The notes under the pieces are model-generated. The model made no database searches. It had not been told where the DNA came from and was given only the letters and a program-made list of their open reading frames with translations. From assembly GCA_013003715.1 (NCBI GenBank), contig JABDIN010000073.1, forward strand, positions 1-64,000: a DNA stretch of 64,000 nt, in the 5' to 3' direction. This DNA is from Desulfobacteraceae bacterium (GTDB taxonomy: Bacteria; Desulfobacterota; Desulfobacteria; Desulfobacterales; Desulfosarcinaceae). This document shows positions 42,943 to 51,620 of this stretch, piece after piece; the first letter of the stretch is position 1, and the number at the start of each line of letters is the position of its first letter. Position numbers and translations under genes: made by a program.

Positions 42943-45136
42943 GATGATCATTTCCTCTCACTTTATTGAAAAATCGATATTTCCGTATACCTTCGATGAT
43001 ACCGGCGGCATACCGGGATCCGGCAAAATAGACTTTTCTCACTTTCCTGAGACCTTCGAGCTCCGGGCTGTAATTACCCACGACAACACCGGCGGGTTCC
43101 CCTCTCAACATCTCCTCATCGTTGCCCGAGTCTCCGCAAATCAGGAAATTTTTCAACGGGATTTCCCATTTATAACTGAGGTATCGAATGGCCTTTCCCT
43201 TTGATGCGCGATACGGGAGGATGTCCAGGTATTTTTCATGGGAATAAATCAAATTATACTGGCATCTCTTTTGGGAAAGCAACCGGTGAAGCATGGGCAG
43301 CCGGTCCTTGCCGGGCGTCATGTTATAACTTGCTTTGTATTTCCGCTGCCCTTCCGCCGCCTGATATTGCAGGAAATCGACGGATTCGAGGATGGCGGTG
43401 ATTTTTTTCCGGTCCCACCGGTGGCCGATATGGGTCTCCCAACCTCTGCCGTGGGCCAGGTTTGGTCCATAATGTATCTCACTGCCCACCGAAGATATGA
43501 TGACATCCGGTGAAGGAATGTTGTTGGCCTTGAGCACCGCTACCGCGGATTCCAGGGTGCGGCCGGTGGCGATACCGAAGCCGAAGCGGTCCTTATGTTC
43601 GGCCAACAGTTTAACGAGGGCATCGACATCTTTTTGAGGACCGCCAAGCAGTGTGTTGTCGATGTCGGTAATCAACATATAGTTGAGCTGGGTCAGTCGC
43701 CGGCCAATGTTATCTTTGGGAACCGCCACTTCCAAATGCGTATTTCCTGATTGTTTCTGAATATGAAAGGCTTTCTTGATGTATGTCTTTGCGTGACTTT
43801 CCCATGTGTAATATTTCCGTGTGTTTAGAATCCCCTGTTTGGAATAGGCATCCCATGTTTCTTCGTGGACAAGTATATCCTTGATGGCTCTGGCCATGGC
43901 CTTCAGATCGTTTACGTCCACCAATTTTCCGCTCTTACAATTATTGATGATATCCTTGGGGCCGCCGTCATTGGTGGCCACCACCGGAAGTCCGGTGGCG
44001 GAGGCTTCCAGCAGTGTCAGGCCAAACGGTTCCGTCAGCGCCGGATTGACGAAAACACCTTTTTTATCGGCTGCAATGCGATAGAGCTCCGGCACTTCAT
44101 GTTCAAAATCGTGTTTCTTGGGGATGGCCATCTTGCCGTACAAATCATACTTGTCCAACAACAGTAACATCCGGGTCAGCACGTCACGCTCGTTTTCTTC
44201 TTTCCGGGAAATATCCTTTCGGATACCGGCGAAAACGGCCAGGTTGGCCAGGGCCTGTAAGTCCGGGTCTTCGCCATAGGCCTTGATCAGACCGTCAATG
44301 TTCTTCCGCTTATCCGGCCGGCACAGCGCAAGGATCAGCGGTTTCTCCGGATACATGAAAAACCGGTTCAATTCCTTGATCACGGAAGCCTGTGCATACA
44401 TGGACTCTTCCGTGCGTTCGGTTTCCGGCAGCATGTCATGGTAAAACGGATAAAACTTTTCGATATCGATGCCCGGGGGCGCCACATGATATTGGGGCAG
44501 ACGATGATTACGGTACAGGCCGTATTGCTCCTTGACCTCCTGGGAGGTGCTGGCGAAAATCAGATCCGCATATTTCAGGATATCCTCTTCGGTTTCAATG
44601 CGCTGGTTGATGCGATATTTTTTTTCAATTTCCTCCGGTTTCAGGCCTTCGTTTAGCAATTTTTCCTGTTTGGCCCGACCCAGCGAATGGCCGGTATAGA
44701 TAAAGGGCATACCGAAAACACGAGAAATTTCCTTGGCCACATAACCGGCATCCGGATAGTGACCGTGAACCATATCCGGCAGCGCATTCTCCCGTTTTAT
44801 AAATTTAATGGTTTTATCCACAAACTCATCCAGATGGGGCCATAACTTTTCTTTGCGGATGTATTTCCGGCCACCGCACTGAATGCGGACAATGCGGAAT
44901 TTGTCGTTGACGGGTTCAATGGCTCGGGCGTAGTCCTCTGAAATGGACTTATCAGAAATGATCCGGGTAAACAGATCAACGCGGCCGATGGCCTCCATTT
45001 CGCTGAGCGCCTGTCCTAATTCGATCACATATTTTATCTGACCACCGGTATCCGCATCTCTTCCCAGCTCAAGATTTTCAGCTCGAACCAAACCATGGAG
45101 ACTGAACATATGTATATACAGACCATTTTGAGTCAT
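42926..45136 (-). CDS. Sucrose-phosphate synthase with C-terminal HAD phosphatase-like domain
   Basis: 736 residues. Residues 1 to about 470 form a GT4 glycosyltransferase that joins NDP-glucose and fructose-6-phosphate (LGRDADTGGQIKYVIEL, HGHYPDAGYVA, YTGHSLG, FVNPALTEPFGLTLLEA). Residues of about 490-736 are a HAD-type domain with DIDNTLLGG and GDSGNDEEML, similar to sucrose-phosphate phosphatase, so both steps of sucrose synthesis may reside in one protein. The start overlaps the upstream fructokinase stop as ATGA. Together with the phosphorylase it allows sucrose to be made and reused. Confidence 0.9.
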   Translation of the reverse strand: MTQNGLYIHMFSLHGLVRAENLELGRDADTGGQIKYVIELGQALSEMEAIGRVDLFTRIISDKSISEDYARAIEPVNDKFRIVRIQCGGRKYIRKEKLWPHLDEFVDKTIKFIKRENALPDMVHGHYPDAGYVAKEISRVFGMPFIYTGHSLGRAKQEKLLNEGLKPEEIEKKYRINQRIETEEDILKYADLIFASTSQEVKEQYGLYRNHRLPQYHVAPPGIDIEKFYPFYHDMLPETERTEESMYAQASVIKELNRFFMYPEKPLILALCRPDKRKNIDGLIKAYGEDPDLQALANLAVFAGIRKDISRKEENERDVLTRMLLLLDKYDLYGKMAIPKKHDFEHEVPELYRIAADKKGVFVNPALTEPFGLTLLEASATGLPVVATNDGGPKDIINNCKSGKLVDVNDLKAMARAIKDILVHEETWDAYSKQGILNTRKYYTWESHAKTYIKKAFHIQKQSGNTHLEVAVPKDNIGRRLTQLNYMLITDIDNTLLGGPQKDVDALVKLLAEHKDRFGFGIATGRTLESAVAVLKANNIPSPDVIISSVGSEIHYGPNLAHGRGWETHIGHRWDRKKITAILESVDFLQYQAAEGQRKYKASYNMTPGKDRLPMLHRLLSQKRCQYNLIYSHEKYLDILPYRASKGKAIRYLSYKWEIPLKNFLICGDSGNDEEMLRGEPAGVVVGNYSPELEGLRKVRKVYFAGSRYAAGIIEGIRKYRFFNKVRGNDHHGNSK

Positions 45137-46029
45137 ATGATTTTTATCATCTCCTTGATGGCCGCGTAGACGGCGTCAGTTGGCGGCAATGCCCCTTCAA
45201 CGCCACAGATCCGCGCTGCAAAACCATTGGCCAGGGATAAAGTTTTTACCGGATCCCAGCGCTGGATGATCCCTGCAGCCGCCACCGCGGCAAAGGCATC
45301 ACCGGCGCCGACGGTATCTTTCAACTGGCCGGCGGCAACCGGCTGTCCCGGGATATGGGCTTTTGCACTGAACCAATCGCCACCGGATTCACCCCGTGTG
45401 AGAATAACGGCATCAATGGAAAATTGCTGGATTAACCAGGCAACGATGGTCTTTATATCAGATGATTGCCCGGCCATTGCCCCTATCTCCACCACCTCAT
45501 CATCGTTTAACTTAATATAATCGCTGGCGGTGAGAGACGACATTACCTGTTCACGGGAATAACACCCGGGCCTGAAATTTACATCGTAAAAAGTCTTCGT
45601 TGCAGAGGATTTCTCCCGCAATACCTTGCGCAGGTTGTTTTGCCCTTCCGGTGTTCGCTGGATCAGGGAACCGAAATAGAGCAGTCGGGGTCGAAGATCC
45701 AGGGCTCTCTTTACCCGATCACTGGGTTCGATGCAATCATAGGCGACATTTGATACAATATCGAATGTGGGGACACCAGCTGCGTCAAGGGAGATTTTCA
45801 CGGTACCGGTGGGCCTGTCCGAATCGATTTGAATTTCATGGGGGTCGAATCCATGTGCGGTCAGACGGTCCAGGATCTCATGCCCGGCAGTATCGTTCCC
45901 CACCCTCGAGATAAACCTTACGGGGAATCCCATTTTTTTCAGGTGAAAGGCAAAATTATACGCTGCACCGCCCAACCGGCGATAGTCCGGAAATACATCG
46001 AACAGCACTTCGCCTATGACCAGGATCAT
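45133..46029 (-). CDS. PfkB-family fructokinase
   Basis: 298 residues. PfkB signatures are GGAAYNFAFHLKKMG near the N-terminus and DTVGAGDAFAAV at the C-terminus, with Asp as catalytic base. As first gene of the sucrose operon it most likely phosphorylates fructose released by the phosphorylase to fructose-6-phosphate, the acceptor for the synthase. AAGGT precedes the ATG. The next gene starts within its stop codon. Confidence 0.88.
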   Translation of the reverse strand: MILVIGEVLFDVFPDYRRLGGAAYNFAFHLKKMGFPVRFISRVGNDTAGHEILDRLTAHGFDPHEIQIDSDRPTGTVKISLDAAGVPTFDIVSNVAYDCIEPSDRVKRALDLRPRLLYFGSLIQRTPEGQNNLRKVLREKSSATKTFYDVNFRPGCYSREQVMSSLTASDYIKLNDDEVVEIGAMAGQSSDIKTIVAWLIQQFSIDAVILTRGESGGDWFSAKAHIPGQPVAAGQLKDTVGAGDAFAAVAAAGIIQRWDPVKTLSLANGFAARICGVEGALPPTDAVYAAIKEMIKII

Positions 46030-46337
46030 ATGGGTACCTTATTGCTTCTGACGATCGTTGCGGGTTTATGAGCGTCAATACATTGGTGGATGTGATAAAA
46101 ATGACGTCGGGTGAAACGGCTTTTCCGATCTCTAACAAGACGGGGTTATGAAGACCAGCCGACCGGGCAATCATTGTAAGTGGTTGCAGAATATGAAGAA
46201 ATGACCGCAATGTCAAATATCAAAGTTTAAAGGATAAATGAAGGTATACCGCTTGCCTTGAGGGGGAGTCTTCAACAGAATGCGATCCGCTGTCAATCGG
46301 AAAAAACACACCGGCATCCGATCCGTTTTTATGTCAG
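46030..46337. other. Intergenic region upstream of the sucrose operon
   Basis: About 310 bases holding the promoter region of the fructokinase gene (minus) and repeat copy D. No clear -35/-10 pair could be picked. No terminator with a T-run was seen for the DEAD-box gene, which ends here... its stop lies at 46338 and reads into this region. Confidence 0.35.
46209..46250 (+). repeat. Dispersed intergenic repeat, copy D
   Basis: Reads AATGTCAAATATCAAAG, then a variable part, then AAATGAAGGTATACCGC. It shares both ends with copies A, B and C about 13 kb away. Confidence 0.5.
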
Positions 46338-48038
46338 CTATATTCGTTTTTTTCTTTTCCGGGAGGCACCAAACGATTTTTGATGCCGGGGTTTATCTGA
46401 ACTCCTTTTGGGCTTTTGCTGATGGGAGATCGGGGAAACCATTGGTTTGCCATCTATCCCGCGCAATGCAAAGGCGTCCACGACCAGGGCGGCATAACGG
46501 TTTTCAACCTCCACCATGGTCGAATTGCGTTTTATCTCTATTTTTCCAATTTTGATTCGCGGCGGACCGGGAATTTCATTGATTTCACCAATCAGGCGAC
46601 GGGTATGGAGACCGTTTTTCTTCCCCATGTTGAACGTAAGGAGGGTGAAATGATTGTTGGCGGTAGCCAAGGGAGATTTGCTTTTTTTGGATTTCGGTCT
46701 TTTTACCGGTTCAGGCGCATTTAAATCCGGCGAATGAAGGTATTCTTTCATCGAACGGTCAAAAACCATGGATACGAACCGTTCGATTACTTCCAGCCGG
46801 TCGTATGATGCCAGTCGATCCATGAACATCGGCAACAATGCATTTTTATGATCTTCGGTTATGTTGATATTCGCCAGATCAGCAACGAATGCGTCTACTT
46901 TTGTCTCCAGAATTTCTGCGCCGTCGGGAATCCGGCCTTGTACGAATCTCGTATTCATTTGTTTCTGGATGGCATTGATCCGGTATTTTTCACGCATGTG
47001 GATAAGTGACAGTGAAATACCGGATTTGCCGGCCCGCCCCGTTCGCCCACTGCGGTGGGTGTAGTTGGCCGGATCTTCCGGCAAATTATAGTGAATGACA
47101 TGGGTGAGATCATTCACATCAAGACCGCGGGCGGCAACATCCGTGGCGATCAGCAGTTGCAGCCGTTTACCACGGAATTTATGCATCACGGCGTCGCGTT
47201 GATGCTGGGACAGTTCACCATGCAGGGCGTCCGTATTATATCCGTCTTCGATCAGACCGGCGGCTATTTCCCTGGTCTGCTGCCGCGTTTGGCAAAACAC
47301 GATGGCGTAGATACCGGGGTTGGTGTCCACCAGGCGTTTGAGCGCCGGATACCTGTCACGGGCACGGACCACATAATAAACATGGTTTACATTTTCAGCG
47401 CCCGCATTTCGCCGGCCGATGGTGACCTTTTCGGGATCCGTCATGTATTTATCGGCGATGGCGGAAACCGATCTTGGCATGGTCGCGGAAAACAGCAAGG
47501 TTCGTTTGGTGGTCGGTGTTTCATCCAGAATGGCGTTCAGTTCCTCCCTAAAGCCCATCTGCAGAATTTCATCGGCTTCATCCAGAACCACGGATGTAAT
47601 TTCGGATATATCCACCTTTCGCCGCCTCATCAGGTCGAGCATACGGCCCGGCGTGGCCACGATTATCTGTGCTCCCCGGCGAATCGCCTTGATTTGCCGG
47701 TCAATGGGTGCCCCGCCGTATACCGCGACAATCTTCACACCCCGATGGTGCTTCCCATAGGCCATCAGGTCTTTCGCCACCTGAACACAGAGTTCCCGGG
47801 TGGGACATAATATCAACGCCTGGGTTGCCTTTCGGGATGTATCCGTTTGCTGGATCAGGGGAATGCCAAAAGCGGCGGTTTTGCCGGTGCCGGTCTGGGC
47901 AAGCCCCACCATGTCCGACTGTTGATCCAGCATCAAGGGAATAACCCTGGCCTGTACCGGTGTGGGATCAACAAATCCCAGGGTATCAATGGCCTGGATA
48001 ATATCCTCATGAACGCCCATATTGATAAATGATTGCAT
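46338..48038 (-). CDS. DEAD-box RNA helicase, CsdA/DbpA-like
   Basis: 566 residues. Helicase motifs in order are Q-motif PTPVQ, AQTGTGKTAAFG, PTRELC, VLDEADEIL, FSATMP and HRSGRTGRAG. A DbpA/CsdA-type RNA-binding domain lies at about 460-535 (FTLLTFNMGKKNG, IKIGKIEIKRNST), then a basic tail. Such helicases unwind rRNA in ribosome assembly, often at low temperature. The ATG at 48038 has AAGGA upstream and the normal N-terminus MQSFINMGVHEDI; the open frame back to 48308 is leader. The mRNA leader contains a transcription terminator (48162-48197), so expression is probably attenuated. Confidence 0.9.
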   Translation of the reverse strand: MQSFINMGVHEDIIQAIDTLGFVDPTPVQARVIPLMLDQQSDMVGLAQTGTGKTAAFGIPLIQQTDTSRKATQALILCPTRELCVQVAKDLMAYGKHHRGVKIVAVYGGAPIDRQIKAIRRGAQIIVATPGRMLDLMRRRKVDISEITSVVLDEADEILQMGFREELNAILDETPTTKRTLLFSATMPRSVSAIADKYMTDPEKVTIGRRNAGAENVNHVYYVVRARDRYPALKRLVDTNPGIYAIVFCQTRQQTREIAAGLIEDGYNTDALHGELSQHQRDAVMHKFRGKRLQLLIATDVAARGLDVNDLTHVIHYNLPEDPANYTHRSGRTGRAGKSGISLSLIHMREKYRINAIQKQMNTRFVQGRIPDGAEILETKVDAFVADLANINITEDHKNALLPMFMDRLASYDRLEVIERFVSMVFDRSMKEYLHSPDLNAPEPVKRPKSKKSKSPLATANNHFTLLTFNMGKKNGLHTRRLIGEINEIPGPPRIKIGKIEIKRNSTMVEVENRYAALVVDAFALRGIDGKPMVSPISHQQKPKRSSDKPRHQKSFGASRKRKKRI

Positions 48039-48377
48039 GAATTCCTTTTTCGAACGGCACGAACCCGTGGCCGCCATTGTCTGATGTTGTGGCTGAACGT
48101 CCCTTATTTCGCCGGGGATTGAATAGCCCAATTCAGCACTGTCATCCATCCCGCCGGCAATAAAAAAGCCGCACTCCCCTAAAGAGAATTGTGCGGCCAG
48201 CTTTGCTGTAGGTATTCTCTTACCGTTGCTTCGTAACGAAATACCGGACCCTAAGTCATCGGTATTTAAATAGCAATGCCTATTTCCGGCTTTCCATCCG
48301 GCCGGCAACGGTCAATGAGTGGTCCGGCAGAATTCTTAGCTACCCTTAGTATCGCAATTGAACCAGGTGACGGCAGG
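48039..48377 (-). promoter_or_regulatory. Structured 5' leader of the DEAD-box gene
   Basis: About 340 bases between the transporter operon and the helicase ATG. On the minus strand, GGTATT (about 48240) pairs with AATACC (about 48212) around CGTT-N7-AACG, then CAGCAAAGCTG forms a small hairpin, followed by the terminator at 48162. About 120 more bases then lead to the ATG. This order (structure, terminator, coding start) is typical of an attenuator. It matches no riboswitch that was recognised. Confidence 0.5.
48162..48197 (-). terminator. Intrinsic terminator/attenuator in the DEAD-box leader
   Basis: On the minus strand GCCGCAC and GTGCGGC form a 7-bp stem around 16 bases, followed by TTTTTT. 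It stands about 125 bases before the helicase start and not after a gene end, which points to attenuation rather than simple operon termination. Confidence 0.8.
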
Positions 48378-49400
48378 TCAACCGAATTGGTCGTATACCA
48401 GTTTGCGTACCTCGTTTTTCCGGTGGCAGGCGACTTTGTGGGCCGATTCGACTTCCTCAAGAACGGGTTCTTCACTCTTGCACTGATCGATCACAAAGGG
48501 GCAACGGGTATGAAAACGGCATCCCGATGGCGGATTCAACGGACTGGGCACATCCCCGCTGAGCACGATGCGTTTAAGTTTATGCTGGACATCCGGTATG
48601 GGAATTCCTGATAGTAACGCATGGGTGTACGGATGAAGCGGTTTATTGAACAGGTCGTCGGTATCGGCTATCTCCACGAGTTTTCCAAGATACATGACAG
48701 CCAGGCGATGACTGATATATTTGACCACCAGCAGATGATGGGTGACAAACAAGTAGGTTAACTGCAAGCGCTGTTGCAGCTCATGGAGCAAATTCAATAT
48801 TTGTGCCTGTACGGACACATCGAGTGCCGACGTGGGTTCATCAAGGATGATGAATTCAGGATTGGTGGCGATGGCCCTGGCCACGGCAATGCGCTGGCGC
48901 TGACCGCCTGAAAACTCGTGGGGATACCGCATGGGATGGTCCTTGGTCAGGCCCACCAGTTCGAGCAGTTCAACGACCCGGTTTTCCAATGCCCGGCTGC
49001 TTAACCCCCCCTGTTCCCTGAGCGGTTCGGCTATGATCTGTTTCACCAGCATACGGGGATCCATGGAGGTGGTGGGGTCCTGGAATACCATCTGGAGTTT
49101 ACTGCGGATACCTTGTTTTTTCATTTGACGGGGAGACATGGTGGCGATATCCACACCGTCCTTTTTTTCTTTGTGATAAAAGAGAATGTTTCCGCTGGTG
49201 GGATCATCCAGACGGATAATGGCTTTTCCGGTGGTGGTTTTGCCGCAGCCCGATTCTCCCACCAGGCCGAGGCACTCACCCCTTCTGATGGAAAGGTCGA
49301 TCCCATCCAATGCCTGCACGGATGCCACTTGTTTGCGAAATACACCGCCATAAATGGGATAGTGCCGTTTTAAGTTTTTGAGTTCTAATACATTTTCCAT
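48378..49400 (-). CDS. Oligopeptide ABC transporter ATPase, OppF type
   Basis: 340 residues. Walker A is GESGCGKTTTG, the Q-loop is FQDPTTSMDPRM, the signature is FSGGQRQRI and Walker B is IILDEPTSALD. The C-terminal Cys extension is GCRFHTRC. It is the last gene of the second peptide-import operon (54467 to 48378, minus). Between Walker A and the Q-loop it has the segment FYHKEKKDGVDIATMSP, slightly longer than in the DppF-like protein at 8529. Confidence 0.92.
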   Translation of the reverse strand: MENVLELKNLKRHYPIYGGVFRKQVASVQALDGIDLSIRRGECLGLVGESGCGKTTTGKAIIRLDDPTSGNILFYHKEKKDGVDIATMSPRQMKKQGIRSKLQMVFQDPTTSMDPRMLVKQIIAEPLREQGGLSSRALENRVVELLELVGLTKDHPMRYPHEFSGGQRQRIAVARAIATNPEFIILDEPTSALDVSVQAQILNLLHELQQRLQLTYLFVTHHLLVVKYISHRLAVMYLGKLVEIADTDDLFNKPLHPYTHALLSGIPIPDVQHKLKRIVLSGDVPSPLNPPSGCRFHTRCPFVIDQCKSEEPVLEEVESAHKVACHRKNEVRKLVYDQFG

Positions 49401-49512
49401 TATGATCGCCTTGTTATTCTATCCAACCAATACTGCTCTGGTGTGTCCCACAATCTTCATGCCGGCAACACAGACAAATTTACCGATTATTCCAGGTGAT
49501 GGAACTGGATTT

Positions 49513-50667
49513 TCATTTCACGTATAAATGGCATGCCACCATATGATTTTCTTCTATCTCAATTTCCTCGGGAAAGGTCTGTTTACAGATTTCCATTGCA
49601 TGGCTGCAGCGCGGATGGAACCGGCAACCGGACGGTGGGCTCACCAGATTCGGTACGGCACCATCAATACTCCGGAGTCGGCCTTCCTGAGAAAATTTGG
49701 GGACGGATTCCAACAACGCTTTCGTATACGGGTGCTGGGGATTTTGAAACAGCTTTTCAACATCCGCCACTTCACAGAGGTTACCGGCATACATGACACC
49801 GACGCGGTCGCAGGTTTCCGCCACAATGCCCAGATCATGGGTAATCAAGAGTATCGATGCGATTTCCGTTTTTTTCAAATCTTTGAGCAGTTCCAGAATC
49901 TGGGCCTGTATGGTGACGTCCAGGTTGGAGGTGGCCTCATCGGCGATGAGCAACATGGGATGACAGGCCAGCGCAATAGCGATGACGATGCGCTGCTTCA
50001 TGCCACCGGACAGGTTATGCGGGTAGCGGTGTACCGTTTCCGATGGATTGGAAATGCTCAATTTCCGGATAATGTCAATCGATCGCTGAAGTGCTTCACG
50101 TTTAAGCCGGCGCTGCCACAGGCTTAAGATCGGGATCTTACTGCATATTATCAGGATGAAGGACTTCGGGTTATCCGCTGCAATGGTGTATAGTGTTTGT
50201 TGAAGCTTTTTCAAGGGGAGAAAGACCCTGCAGTCATCGGCACTGAGATCCTCGAGTATTTTTTTACTCATCTCTTTTTTGCGATGAAACAAGAAACTCT
50301 CGGATATCTGGTCACCGATGGACATGATGGGATTAAGGGCGGCGTTGGGTTCCTGGAAGATCATGGAAATATGGTTCCCGCGCAGATCTTCCATGTAGGC
50401 TTCGGATTGCTGAAGCAGGTCAACGGCTTCCTGTTGCTGGTCTCCATTGAAAAAGAGCACCACTTTGCCGCCTTCTATCTGCCCCGGCTCCTGGACAATA
50501 CGCATCATGGAACGGACCATAACGCTTTTGCCGCATCCGGATTCGCCCACCAGCCCGAAAGTGGCGCCGTGATCGACCACAAGCCCGACCTTGTTCAGGG
50601 CTTTCACCACACCCTCGTAAGTGTAAAAATTGGTTACGACGTCTTCTGCTTGGATTAGTTTTGGCAT
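49513..50667 (-). CDS. Oligopeptide ABC transporter ATPase, OppD type, with internal insertion
   Basis: 384 residues, about 55 longer than usual. Walker A is [11 protein letters not shown], the Q-loop is FQEPNAALNP, the signature is LSGGMKQRI and Walker B is LIADEATSNLD. Between the Q-loop and the signature lies an insertion of about 60 residues (from MSKKILEDLSADD to LWQRRLKREA) within the helical subdomain that contacts the permease. The Walker B Glu is kept, so activity is expected. The C-terminal Cys extension (GCRFHPRC) is present. It works with the OppF-type partner encoded next. Confidence 0.9.
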   Translation of the reverse strand: MPKLIQAEDVVTNFYTYEGVVKALNKVGLVVDHGATFGLVGESGCGKSVMVRSMMRIVQEPGQIEGGKVVLFFNGDQQQEAVDLLQQSEAYMEDLRGNHISMIFQEPNAALNPIMSIGDQISESFLFHRKKEMSKKILEDLSADDCRVFLPLKKLQQTLYTIAADNPKSFILIICSKIPILSLWQRRLKREALQRSIDIIRKLSISNPSETVHRYPHNLSGGMKQRIVIAIALACHPMLLIADEATSNLDVTIQAQILELLKDLKKTEIASILLITHDLGIVAETCDRVGVMYAGNLCEVADVEKLFQNPQHPYTKALLESVPKFSQEGRLRSIDGAVPNLVSPPSGCRFHPRCSHAMEICKQTFPEEIEIEENHMVACHLYVK

Positions 50668-50698
50668 TTGAAATTAACTTGATATAGTGAGGTAAAAA

Positions 50699-51607
50699 TT
50701 ATTTTCTCCTGATTTTCGGATCGAATGCATCACGCAAAGCATCTCCGATCAGGTTCCATGCGAGTACGAACAACACGATGCAGCCGCCGGGAATGATAAT
50801 GGTGTACCAGTACCTGAGCGGATCTTCAGCCGGCCCGACGATATAATTTCTAGCCAGGGAGATCATCTGGCCCCAGTCCGCATACCCCCGGGGTGCGCCC
50901 AGTCCCAGAAAAGCCATAAACGCCGCGACGATAACCATGGAGCCGATATCCATGAACGCCATGACCATTACGGGATAAATGGCATTGGGTATGATGTGTT
51001 TGATCATGATTTTAATATTCGACACACCCATGACACGCGCGGCCTGAACATAATCCATTTCCCGCAGGGTCAGAATGCCCGAGCGCATGACGCGGACATA
51101 GTTGCGCCACAACACGAGGGAAAGGGCGATCATCACCTTGTCCAGCCCCCTCCCGAAGGCGACAACAATGGCCATGGCCAGCACCACGGTGGGGATGGCA
51201 AAGATGATATCCACAATCCGCATGATGATTTCATCGACGATGCCCCCCACATAACCGGAAATCACCCCGACACTGACACCGATCACAGTGGCGAAAAAGA
51301 CCACGAAAATGCCGATTTTAAAGGCGGTGCGCGTTCCCCAGACCGCCCCGTAAAAGATGTCATACTGGCCCGAGGTGGTGCCGAAAATATGCTCCTTCGT
51401 GGGCGGTTTCGGGGTGGGTGAGAACCCCTTGTGCGGCATGATGTAGGGATCATGGGCATATTTGGGTGGTGCGATATACGGCGCAAACACTGCCACACCC
51501 GTGAAGAAAATCAGCAGGGTAAAACCGATGATGGCGGACGGGTTGCGGAAAATACGGTACAGCGTGTACTTGAATTCTTTTAATCTCGGATGGGTTTTCT
51601 TTTCCAT
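50699..51607 (-). CDS. Oligopeptide ABC transporter permease, OppC type
   Basis: 302 residues. It begins with the N-terminal helix IIGFTLLIFFTGVAVFAPYI, followed by HIFGTTSGQYDIFYGAVWGTR, the EAA loop (VQAARVMGVSN, IKHIIPN), FLGLGAPRGYADWG and the ending GDALRDAFDPKIRRK. It partners the OppB-type protein encoded 14 bases upstream. Confidence 0.92.
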   Translation of the reverse strand: MEKKTHPRLKEFKYTLYRIFRNPSAIIGFTLLIFFTGVAVFAPYIAPPKYAHDPYIMPHKGFSPTPKPPTKEHIFGTTSGQYDIFYGAVWGTRTAFKIGIFVVFFATVIGVSVGVISGYVGGIVDEIIMRIVDIIFAIPTVVLAMAIVVAFGRGLDKVMIALSLVLWRNYVRVMRSGILTLREMDYVQAARVMGVSNIKIMIKHIIPNAIYPVMVMAFMDIGSMVIVAAFMAFLGLGAPRGYADWGQMISLARNYIVGPAEDPLRYWYTIIIPGGCIVLFVLAWNLIGDALRDAFDPKIRRK

Positions 51608-51620
51608 AATGTCTTCAGAC

